DNA from: Frankiaceae bacterium
GTDB taxonomy: Bacteria > Actinomycetota > Actinomycetes > BP-191
DNA length: 64,000 bases
Direction of reading: 5' to 3'
Assembly: GCA_035556555.1 (NCBI GenBank)
Contig: DATMES010000024.1
Location: 1-64,000 of the forward strand
Shown here piece after piece: positions 57,480 to 64,000 of this stretch. The position numbers were made by a program, and so were the translations under genes. Each line of letters starts with the position of its first letter. Position 1 is the stretch's first letter. The notes beneath the pieces are model-generated. The model searched no databases and was not told where the DNA came from. It saw nothing but the letters and a program-made list of their open reading frames with translations.

Positions 57480-59887
57480 CGGACCCGGCGTGCCAGCGCG
57501 GGGAGCGCCACCGTGACGACCTGCCAGTACGCCAGCCCGGCCGCGATCGACAGGGCCGTCGCGAGCAGCGGCGAACGGAGCTGCAGGTGCGGGAACACCT
57601 GCCAGTGCACGAGGTACACGTACAGCGACGCGCTCGCCAGCGCGCCCGTCACGCCCGCCAGCCGGGCGGGCCAGCGTACGGTCGGCACCCAGGCCAGCGC
57701 GAGAACGGCGCCCAGCACGAGCAGCGCGCGCGGCCGGGTCTCGAAGAACCCCGGCACGGTGACGACGGCGAGCGCCGTCGCGACGACGCGGTGACGCCAG
57801 GACGACGCCTGCGCCACCACCCACCCGAGCGCGAAGAGCCAGAACACGACGTGCGCCGTGTAGTACTTGTCCGAGCCGCCGACGGGGACGAGGCCGTACC
57901 GCGGCAGCAGCCCTGTCCCGAAGAAGGCCAGCGCCGTCCAGAACGGCGCCCGCCGCTCCACCCGCCGCACGAGCGGCACCGCGAGCACCGCGGTCAGCGC
58001 GATCAGCGTGTAGACCAGCGCCTCCACGAACCAGAACTGCCACCGCGGCCCGAGGGGCTTGCGGCCGAGGACGCCGTTGAGCAGCACGACGTTCGGCAGC
58101 CGGTAGTGGTCGGTCAGCACGAGCAGGCCGGCGATCCACGCCATGCTCGGCAACGCCACCCGCGCGACGCTGCGCACGGCGTTGCGCACGCGCGCCGCGC
58201 CGCCCGCGAGGTGGAAGCGCGCGTAGTTGAAGCCCGCCACCGCGAGCAGCGCGTGCGCGCCGCCCTGCAGGTCGACGAGGTTGGCGTGCGTCGCGACGAC
58301 GAGCAGGATCGCGACCGCGCGAAGAACGACGCTGGTCTCGACGCTGCGGCCCCGGCGAGGGCGGCCGCCGGCCGGCACGAGAGAACGGATCGGCGTCACG
58401 TGCCACGCCGGCGGCAGGTGGCCGAGCGCCTCCTCGACACGGAGGGACAGCTCGACGTACGACAGCGAGTCGCCCCCCAGCCCGACGAACGTGTCGTCGT
58501 CGGTGACGTCGTCGCGTTCGAGGACGGCGGCGTAGACGGCGCGCAGGTCGCGCGCGCCGGCGAGACGTTCGGCGGGGGATGCCGACAGCGCGCGGACCGC
58601 CGCGTAGTCGACCTTGCCGCCGCAGAGCCGCGGCAGCGACGGCACGCAGCGGACGACCACGGCGCGCGGCGGGAGGCCGTACGACGCCGCCAGCGACCGC
58701 CGCAGCGCGTCGGCGTCCGCGCGCCCCTCGACCGCCACCATGAGCCGGTCGTCGGCGTCGGCACACGCGGCCACCACGCCGGACGTCGCGAGCCCGGCCT
58801 CGACGCGTTCGAGGTCGACACGCAGCCCGAACACCTTCACGAAACGGCTGCGCCGCCCCACGATCCTGTACAGACCGTCCGACACGACCGCGAGGTCGCC
58901 GGTCCGCAGCCGGGCGACCGTACGACCGAGGCGCAGGTCGGCGGGGCCGTGCGCGTAGCCGAGCATGACGTTCGGCCCGGTGTAGACGAGCTCGCCGTCC
59001 TCGAGCGCGAACGACCCGCCGGGCACCGGCACCCCCACCGCGTCCGGGTGCGTCTCGGCCAGCGCCGGCGGGAGGTACGCCATCCGCGCCGTCGCCTCCG
59101 TCTGCCCGTACATGACGTACAGCGACCACCCGCGCTCGCGGCCCAGCGCGGCGTACGCGCGCACCCGCTCCGGCGCGAGCCGCCCGCCGGCCTGCGTGAC
59201 GTAGCGCAGCGAGGGCAGGTCCATCGCCGCGAAGCCGACGCGGTCGAGCAGGTCGAACGTGTACGGCACCCCCGCGAACGACGTCCCGCCGTGCTCGCGG
59301 AAGAACGCCCAGAAGCACGGGTCCACCACGGACAGGTCGGTGAGGAGGAGGGCGGCGCCGCGGGCCAGGTGGCTGTTGAGCACGGAGAGGCCGTAGCAGT
59401 AGTGCATGGGCAGCGTCGTCGCTGCGCGGTCGTCCCCGCCGATGCCGAGGTAGGTCGCGATCGAGTCCGCGTTGGCCTGGAGGTTGCCGTACGACAGCCG
59501 CACGAGCTTCGGCGACCCGGTCGTCCCGGACGTGCTGAGCAGCAGCGCGAGGTCGGGGTGGAGGTCGTGCGCCGACCCGGCGCGGACCTCGGTGACGGAG
59601 CCGCCGGACACGACGACGTCGGGGTCGTACGCCTCGCGCAGCGACGCCAGCGGAGCGCCGCCCGCCGACAGCAGGACCGGGTGCCCGCCCGCGAGCGCGC
59701 CGAGGTACGCCACCACGGAGCCGACGTCGTTGCCGCCCTCGACGAGCACGAGGCGGCGGACAGAGCCAAGCTCGGCCGCCGCCGCGGACACGCGGGCGGC
59801 GAGGCCGGCGTACGTCACGACGCCGTCGCGCGTGATCAGCGCCGGCGCGCCGCCGTACGCCGCCAGCGCCGCGGGGGAGGCGAACAC
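57371..59887 (-). CDS. adenylation-carrier-acyltransferase fusion enzyme, iron-box controlled
   Basis: An 838-aa fusion. Residues 1-430 are an AMP-forming ligase (A3 STSGTTGSPK at 118-127, A5 YGQTEAT at 260-266, A7 RTGD at 328-331, A10 Lys425 in GGKVDYAAV). Residues 445-505 are a peptidyl/acyl carrier (GLGGDSLSYVEL, pantetheine Ser474). Residues 515-800 are an OafA-type membrane acyltransferase (VLRAVAILLVVATHAN with His534, then about ten helices). It would activate a carboxylic acid, hold it as a thioester and move it to a membrane acceptor. A DtxR-type iron box lies 18-36 nt before its ATG, so iron starvation should induce it. No other siderophore gene is adjacent. The last 36 or so codons overlap an opposite gene and may be unconstrained. 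Confidence 0.85.
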   Translation of the reverse strand: MFASPAALAAYGGAPALITRDGVVTYAGLAARVSAAAAELGSVRRLVLVEGGNDVGSVVAYLGALAGGHPVLLSAGGAPLASLREAYDPDVVVSGGSVTEVRAGSAHDLHPDLALLLSTSGTTGSPKLVRLSYGNLQANADSIATYLGIGGDDRAATTLPMHYCYGLSVLNSHLARGAALLLTDLSVVDPCFWAFFREHGGTSFAGVPYTFDLLDRVGFAAMDLPSLRYVTQAGGRLAPERVRAYAALGRERGWSLYVMYGQTEATARMAYLPPALAETHPDAVGVPVPGGSFALEDGELVYTGPNVMLGYAHGPADLRLGRTVARLRTGDLAVVSDGLYRIVGRRSRFVKVFGLRVDLERVEAGLATSGVVAACADADDRLMVAVEGRADADALRRSLAASYGLPPRAVVVRCVPSLPRLCGGKVDYAAVRALSASPAERLAGARDLRAVYAAVLERDDVTDDDTFVGLGGDSLSYVELSLRVEEALGHLPPAWHVTPIRSLVPAGGRPRRGRSVETSVVLRAVAILLVVATHANLVDLQGGAHALLAVAGFNYARFHLAGGAARVRNAVRSVARVALPSMAWIAGLLVLTDHYRLPNVVLLNGVLGRKPLGPRWQFWFVEALVYTLIALTAVLAVPLVRRVERRAPFWTALAFFGTGLLPRYGLVPVGGSDKYYTAHVVFWLFALGWVVAQASSWRHRVVATALAVVTVPGFFETRPRALLVLGAVLALAWVPTVRWPARLAGVTGALASASLYVYLVHWQVFPHLQLRSPLLATALSIAAGLAYWQVVTVALPALARRVRQAVARRQVAPESDETYRALRPYGARVEWPSYAATR

Positions 59888-59904
59888 GCCCCGACTGTAC
59901 CTAC

Positions 59905-59923
59905 TTAGGTAAGCCTAACCAAA
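59905..59923. promoter_or_regulatory. iron box (DtxR/IdeR-type operator)
   Basis: TTAGGTAAGCCTAACCAAA matches the DtxR/IdeR consensus TWAGGTTAGSCTAACCTWA at 16 of 19 positions and keeps the TTAGG...CCTAA core. It is the only control element in the 38-nt gap before the adenylation-fusion gene. Confidence 0.8.
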
Positions 59924-59925
59924 CC

Positions 59926-60507
59926 TCAGTGCTCGACGACGGCGAGGAACTGCGCGACGTCGCCCCGGTAGACCGAGCAGTCGGCCGTGCCGACGCCGGG
60001 GACGGCGTACGCGTCGGCGAACTGCCACAGCACCTCGCCGATGCCCGGCGCGTGCGCGGGGTTCGGCGTCTGGTCGAAGTACCGCGCGATCCACCGCGGC
60101 CGCGTCGTCTGCGCGGCGGTGAGCTGCTGCCCGCCGTAGAGCCACGTACGCCGGCCCAGCGCGGCGTCCGCGTGCTCGCAGAACTGGTGGTACGCCCCCA
60201 TGTCGTCGCCCGTCTCGACGTCGAGGATCAGCCACTCGACGGGCGCGTTCGAGAGCTTGCCGATGGTCGCGACGGCGTGCTGTGCCTGCGCGACCGGGTC
60301 CTGACCGGGCTGCCAGAAGTGGTACATCCCGAACGCCTTCAGCCCCGACTTCGCGGCGCCCGCGCGAGCCGCCTCGAACGTCGTCGCGACGAACGACGTG
60401 CCCTGCGTCGCCTTCGCGATGAGCACCGGCGAGAAGGCGGCGTACGCCGCCCAGCCGGTCACCGGATGGAAGTCGTTGACGTCGCCGATCAGCAGGCTCG
60501 CGGTCAT
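59926..60507 (-). CDS. GH25-like (lysozyme-fold) protein
   Basis: A 193-aa protein of the GH25/DUF1906-like barrel: GDVNDFHPVTGWAAYAAF, VLIAKATQGTSFVA, WLILDVETGDDMG (acid pair of GH25), HADAALGRRTWLYGGQQLTA and VLWQFADAY. GH25 members cleave peptidoglycan, but no signal peptide is present, so the cell exit is unclear. GGGGAG precedes ATG 60507. It is upstream of, and co-oriented with, the iron-controlled fusion gene. Confidence 0.78.
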   Translation of the reverse strand: MTASLLIGDVNDFHPVTGWAAYAAFSPVLIAKATQGTSFVATTFEAARAGAAKSGLKAFGMYHFWQPGQDPVAQAQHAVATIGKLSNAPVEWLILDVETGDDMGAYHQFCEHADAALGRRTWLYGGQQLTAAQTTRPRWIARYFDQTPNPAHAPGIGEVLWQFADAYAVPGVGTADCSVYRGDVAQFLAVVEH

Positions 60508-60621
60508 GGCGTTCTCCCCGTTGTCGTGTCCCGACGCGCGCGCTGAATCTAGTGCTGAACCTTCGGCCCGTGTCGTGCGTCCTTCTCCTGTCCGGTCCCT
60601 ACGTCCCGCCAGGAGCCCGCC

Positions 60622-60729
60622 ATGCGCTCGTCCCTTCGCGTCATCGTCGCCACCCTCGCCATCGCCGCATCGGTCGCGGCCCCCGCCGCCGCCGACTGCA
60701 AGGTCCTTCTCGTGCTGCGCTACTGCTAG
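60622..60729 (+). CDS. 35-aa exported micropeptide, mature DCKVLLVLRYC
   Basis: MRSSLRVIVATLAIAASVAA then PAAADCKVLLVLRYC. A normal Sec signal peptide (basic start, hydrophobic core, AAA-D cleavage) is followed by only eleven residues with a Cys at each end. AGGAGCC sits six bases before the ATG at 60622. A hairpin follows the stop. It may be a secreted cyclic signal, a bacteriocin-like peptide or a translated leader. Confidence 0.55.
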   Translation: MRSSLRVIVATLAIAASVAAPAAADCKVLLVLRYC

Positions 60730-60746
60730 ACCGTTCCGCCCCCAGA

Positions 60747-60775
60747 GCCCCGGCCGGGCCCCCGGCGGCCGGAGC
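60747..60775 (+). terminator. hairpin after the micropeptide
   Basis: GCCCCGGCC pairs with GGCCGGAGC with one mismatch, 18 nt after the stop at 60729. Confidence 0.45.
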
Positions 60776-60850
60776 CCGGCGTGCCCGATGAGTTTCTGGC
60801 GCGCGGCGCGTCTACCGGTGCAGGATCGACCGGACGAGAGGACGTACGTC

Positions 60851-61327
60851 ATGGGCCAGCGCATCACGACCAACCTGTGGTTCGACACCGAGGCCGAGGA
60901 GGCCGCCGAGTTCTACTGCTCGATCTTCAAGAACTCCCGCATCGTCAACGTCGCCCGCTACACCGACGCCGGCCCGCGCCCCGCGGGGATGGTCATGGTG
61001 GTCGAGTTCGAGCTCGACGGGCAGCGGTTCGTGGCCATCAACGGCGGGCCCGAGTTCCCGTTCTCCGAGGCGTTCTCGCTGCAGGTCAACTGCGAGGACC
61101 AGGCCGAGGTCGACTACTACTGGGAGCGCCTCACCGAGGGCGGCGAGGAAGTCCAGTGCGGCTGGCTCAAGGACAGGTACGGCGTGTCCTGGCAGGTCAC
61201 GCCGAAGGGGATGGAGGAGGTCTTCTCCGACCCCGACCCCTCCAAGGCCGAGCGCGCCATGCGGGCGATGTTCGGCATGAAGAAGCTCGACCTCGCCGCG
61301 CTCCAGGCCGCCGCGAACGGCGAGTGA
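60851..61327 (+). CDS. VOC-superfamily protein (PhnB-like)
   Basis: A 158-aa VOC protein: ITTNLWFDTEAEEAAEFYCS, FKNSRIVNVARYTDAGPRPA, FELDGQRFVAINGGPEFPFS and KDRYGVSWQVTPKGM. This set is of the PhnB/3-demethylubiquinone-methyltransferase-like group, which commonly binds a metal or a small substrate; no pathway is indicated. It overlaps the GNAT gene by 4 nt (GTGA). Confidence 0.9.
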   Translation: MGQRITTNLWFDTEAEEAAEFYCSIFKNSRIVNVARYTDAGPRPAGMVMVVEFELDGQRFVAINGGPEFPFSEAFSLQVNCEDQAEVDYYWERLTEGGEEVQCGWLKDRYGVSWQVTPKGMEEVFSDPDPSKAERAMRAMFGMKKLDLAALQAAANGE

Positions 61328-61746
61328 TCAGCGCGCCACCCGGCTACCGGCTCGTGATGACGGCGCCTCCCGTCGCGGACTACCTGCGGCTGCGGCGGGA
61401 GGCGGGACTGTCGCCCAGGACCGAGGAGCAGGCGGTCGCCGCATTGCCGGGCAGCTGGGCCGCCTGCCATGTCGTCGCGGACGACGGCGAGGTCGCCGGC
61501 ATGGGCCGCCTGCTCGGCGACGGCGGCTGGTACTTCCACGTCGTCGACATGGCCGTGCTGCCCGCGCACCAGCGGCGCGGGCTGGGCGACGCGATCCTCG
61601 GCGCGCTGCTCGACCGCATCCGTGCGGCGGCGCCGCCGGGCGCGTACGTCAACCTCCTCGCCGACCCGCCGGGACGGCGGCTGTACGAGCGCCACGGCTT
61701 CGCCGACACCGCCCCCGGCTCCGTCGGCATGGCACTGCTCTTGTAG
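61324..61746 (+). CDS. GNAT-family N-acetyltransferase
   Basis: A 140-aa acetyltransferase: WYFHVVDMAVLPAHQRRGLG with the acetyl-CoA loop RRGLGD, and AYVNLLADPPGRRLYERHGF. Overlaps the VOC gene. Substrate unknown. Confidence 0.9.
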   Translation: MISAPPGYRLVMTAPPVADYLRLRREAGLSPRTEEQAVAALPGSWAACHVVADDGEVAGMGRLLGDGGWYFHVVDMAVLPAHQRRGLGDAILGALLDRIRAAAPPGAYVNLLADPPGRRLYERHGFADTAPGSVGMALLL

Positions 61747-61797
61747 CAGGGCTCGGCGAGATCCCGCCCGCGGTGACGGCGCCACCCGGGCACGTTC

Positions 61798-62067
61798 GCA
61801 ACCGGGAGCCTTGTCCATCCTGGCTCGCGCTGGGCCTGGATCGTGCTGGGCAGGAGCCCCTTTGGCGCTGGACCACCACAAGAACGCCGGTCGACCCCGG
61901 ACGAGCGGCGCCCGCGCACCCGCGTCGGCCCGACCCTGCAGCCCAGCAGCCGGTCTCACGCGTAGTGATCTTCAAAGAACGACTGAGGCCGGGGCCGACC
62001 ACGCCGTCAGGATGGACAAGGCTCCAGGTTGCGGGCCGTGCGGCGAAGAAGCGCAGATCGCACCCCG
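61798..62067 (-). repeat. MITE-like element, copy C (inverted)
   Basis: Inverted ends at 61798-61822 and 62008-62032, each 25 nt with GGAGCCTTGTCCATCCTG, enclose a core very close to copy B. The conserved 30-nt flank lies at 62040-62067. It fills the space between the GNAT and tandem SagB-like genes; nothing else was seen there. Confidence 0.85.
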
Positions 62068-62090
62068 ATCGCGGCCGGCCGCGAACGCGA

Positions 62091-63536
62091 CTAGTCCCGC
62101 GGCGGGACCTGGCGGACCTGGACCGGCGCGCCGGGAAGCCCGCCTGCCCGCCCGGCGTACTCCGGCACTCCGACGCACGTGAACAGCAGCGCGTCGAGCG
62201 GCTCGCCCAGAAGGCCCGGGATCTCGCTGTCGAGGAACGTCATCCCCGACGCGCCCGCGCCGAGGGCGTACGCGAGCAGGTGCAGCCGCCCCTCCACCAG
62301 CCCGGCGGCGAGCTGTGCCTCGCGGTACTGGCGTTCGTCGAGCGCGCTGACGTCGGTCGCGGCGATGACGACGTACGCCGCGTCGCGTGCCAGCGTCTGA
62401 TCCAGCGCGACCCGGTAGAGCTCCTCGCGGAGGACTCCTGTCCGCAGCGGCGCGGGCAGGTCGGGCCAGCGGTAGAGGCCGGGCGGTATGCCGTCGACGT
62501 CGTGCACGGCGACGTAGTGCGGGACGTCGATCCCGCGCAGCGCCACGGCCATCGACGTACGCAGCAGGCTCTCGGGCAGGCCGCGCGTCGGGTCCATGCG
62601 GCGTTGCGAGCCGCGGGTCAGGACGACGTCCTCCACGGGCGCGCCGGCCGCCGCCACCTCGACCGCCGGGCCGCGATCCCACGCGGGCCCGAGGGCGTCG
62701 CGTTCGCCGGCGCGCTGCGCCGTCGTGACGAGCGGGAACTCCCTCGGTGCCGCGTCGACCTCGCCGCGCGCCGCGTCGCCCGTCGCCTCCAGGGCGGGCG
62801 TTCCGGCGCCGAGCGCGACGACCGCGACGGGCAGCTCGTGGACGCGGTCCGCGCCGACCAGCGCGGCGACGCCCGCGTCGGGGAACGTGCTGTGCAGCGC
62901 CGCCGCGACCCCCGCGGAGTCCGCCGCCGCGAGCAGCTGCGCGAGCATCGTGCCCGCGTCCCAGTAGACGTGCCGCCAGCCGCGCTCGCGGTACCGCCAG
63001 CCCGTACGCCACGGGATGCCGGTCACGACGACGGCCGGCGCCTCGCCGCGCGGCGGCGGGCCGACGAGGACGAGCGCGTGCGCCTCGGGGTCGTACCAGT
63101 GCACGCCCGCGGGCAGAGCCGTGCCGCCGGGGACGGCGACGTACAGCTCCAGCGGGAACCTCCCGCCCGCCGAGCCGGCGGCGCGGAACAGGTACGTGCC
63201 GTACGGCCGCTCGCTCGTCCGTACGACGCCCGCCGCGAGGTGCAGCAGCCGCGACAGGTGCGCGAGGTCGAGGTCGCGCGGCGGTACGTAGGCGGTGCCG
63301 GCGAGCACCGCCACCGCGGGCGCCGTCGTCCGGGGCAGGTCGCGGGGGAGCGGCACGCGCGGGAGGGAGGCGTCGTAGCGCTTGTAGAACCACGGCAGGT
63401 GGTCGAGGTCGTTGACCTCGAGGTCCTGCACGATCAGCGGGTCGTCGATCGGGTCGGTCCACTCGCGGGACGGCTCGTACGACGTGAGGCGGTGCAGGGT
63501 CTGCGTCGCGTTCTCCACGGCGTTACTCTCGCGCAC
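62091..63536 (-). CDS. tandem nitroreductase-fold SagB-like protein
   Basis: A 481-aa protein with two nitroreductase-like halves. Half 1 (about 60-270): LDLAHLSRLLHLAAGVVRTS and WRHVYWDAGTMLAQLLAAAD (a SagB-like pattern). Half 2 (about 310-470): LPESLLRTSMAVALRG and QYREAQLAAGLVEGRLHLLA then YALGAGASGMTFLD. Flavin-binding residues are partly kept. The oxidase role in RiPP azole formation is suggested by family only. No precursor is adjacent. Confidence 0.72.
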   Translation of the reverse strand: MRESNAVENATQTLHRLTSYEPSREWTDPIDDPLIVQDLEVNDLDHLPWFYKRYDASLPRVPLPRDLPRTTAPAVAVLAGTAYVPPRDLDLAHLSRLLHLAAGVVRTSERPYGTYLFRAAGSAGGRFPLELYVAVPGGTALPAGVHWYDPEAHALVLVGPPPRGEAPAVVVTGIPWRTGWRYRERGWRHVYWDAGTMLAQLLAAADSAGVAAALHSTFPDAGVAALVGADRVHELPVAVVALGAGTPALEATGDAARGEVDAAPREFPLVTTAQRAGERDALGPAWDRGPAVEVAAAGAPVEDVVLTRGSQRRMDPTRGLPESLLRTSMAVALRGIDVPHYVAVHDVDGIPPGLYRWPDLPAPLRTGVLREELYRVALDQTLARDAAYVVIAATDVSALDERQYREAQLAAGLVEGRLHLLAYALGAGASGMTFLDSEIPGLLGEPLDALLFTCVGVPEYAGRAGGLPGAPVQVRQVPPRD

Positions 63537-63558
63537 CGCCGTTCCCTACGCTGTGCCC

Positions 63559-63969
63559 GTGGCGGACGACGACTGGCGGGCGCTCGTGCCGGTGCTGCGC
63601 AGCATCGAGGCGCGGGGTCCGGGCGAGTACGGGGTGGTCCTCGTCGACCCTGAGGGCGACGAGCGCGGCGGCCCCTTCACGGTGACCCATGACGGACGCC
63701 ACACGTGGCCGGCGGTGCAGGGGCCTATCGACGTCGACCTCGATCCGTACGGGCCTCGGCGACGTGGTAGGGCGTACCGTTCGAGCAGGTACTTACGCGC
63801 CGCCGAGTGCAGCGCCGCCGCCTCCACGCCTGTCAGGCGCAGATCACCGGCGGCATCGTGCTCCACACGTAGACGAGGCAGTCGCCGCGGTCCACGCAGA
63901 CCTCCCAGTAGAGGCTGCCCGGCGTACGGGCGCAGGGACCGGCAGCGGCAGCGGGCGCGGTGCCGGTGA
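63559..63969 (+). CDS. hypothetical protein, 3' end uncertain
   Basis: GTG 63559 with TACGCT six bases upstream opens ADDDWRALVPVLRSIEARGP, then YGVVLVDPEGDERGGPFTVT and IDVDLDPYG, with good codon use until about 63752. After that the frame turns Arg/Ser-rich with poor codon use and runs over the opposite secreted gene. Either the gene is truncated by a frameshift or it ends in non-native sequence. Confidence 0.4.
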   Translation: MADDDWRALVPVLRSIEARGPGEYGVVLVDPEGDERGGPFTVTHDGRHTWPAVQGPIDVDLDPYGPRRRGRAYRSSRYLRAAECSAAASTPVRRRSPAASCSTRRRGSRRGPRRPPSRGCPAYGRRDRQRQRARCR

Positions 63970-64000
63970 GGAGCGCCGCGGCGCAGAGCGCGGCGGCGGA
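63833..64000 (-). CDS. Cys-rich secreted protein, N-terminus outside window
   Basis: Last 55 residues: a signal-like Ala/Leu run, then AGPCARTPGSLYWEVCVDRG, DCLVYVWSTMPPVICA and TGA. Four Cys in a short mature domain suggest two disulfides. The start lies beyond 64000. No family is recognised. Confidence 0.6.
   Translation of the reverse strand, partial: SAAALCAAALLTGTAPAAAAGPCARTPGSLYWEVCVDRGDCLVYVWSTMPPVICA

Overview
The window is high-GC DNA from an actinomycete. Supporting signs are GTG starts, many genes fused by 1-4 nt stop/start overlaps, an F420-dependent NADPH oxidoreductase, an adenylyltransferase (GlnE) with a GlnA2-type glutamine synthetase, a sortase-E-like LAxTG surface anchor and a DtxR/IdeR-type iron box. 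At least nine genes have a TANNNT -10 hexamer only 6-7 nt before the start codon, which points to leaderless mRNAs. No rRNA, intact tRNA or CRISPR array was seen. The genus cannot be named from sequence alone.

Left end (1-6.1 kb): an accessory island, visibly lower in GC in its first 2 kb. It holds the end of an IS3-type element, a two-gene RiPP-like unit (short Cys peptide plus SagB-like oxidoreductase) cut by that element, a tyrosine integrase, a decayed DUF433/DUF5615 pair, an intact Phd/PIN toxin-antitoxin pair and a 79-bp direct repeat flanking the toxin-antitoxin block. A zinc-ribbon XRE/TPR regulator, a 43-aa ORF and an FkbM methyltransferase follow.

7.4-13.5 kb: two stand-alone peptides with class I lanthipeptide-type leaders, each with its own RBS and hairpin terminator. 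They bracket a cytochrome b561-like protein and a GAF-SpoIIE phosphatase. Small secreted proteins, a flavin/F420-type oxidoreductase, a zinc-ribbon microprotein and a STAS protein follow.

13.5-31 kb: mostly core-type genes: RNB ribonuclease, two MFS exporters (one with a TetR regulator), a three-gene membrane/cupredoxin locus, a Zn/Mn ABC operon, CbiX-like chelatase plus F420 reductase, a metal-receptor protein, a duplicated secreted pair and PanB.

31-43.7 kb: NAD synthase, a large secreted subtilase, a MerR-controlled divergent locus (MBL-fold protein plus a membrane-SDR fusion), GlnA2 and a class I amidotransferase. 44-55.7 kb: FtsH, a large LAxTG-anchored VWA protein, GlnE, hydrolase, MFS, PAP2 phosphatase and a 33-aa membrane peptide.

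56-64 kb: Asp-box secreted protein, an adenylation-carrier-acyltransferase fusion with an iron box, GH25-like protein, a 35-aa secreted Cys peptide, VOC and GNAT proteins, a tandem SagB-like protein and a truncated Cys-rich secreted protein.

Two dispersed repeat families cross the window. One is a set of four 22-bp-arm intergenic palindromes. The other is a MITE-like element of about 235 bp in three copies, whose inner core also occurs alone at two further intergenic sites. Together with three RiPP-like precursors and two SagB-type enzymes, without any LanB, LanC or YcaO in view, these are the least explained parts of the window.
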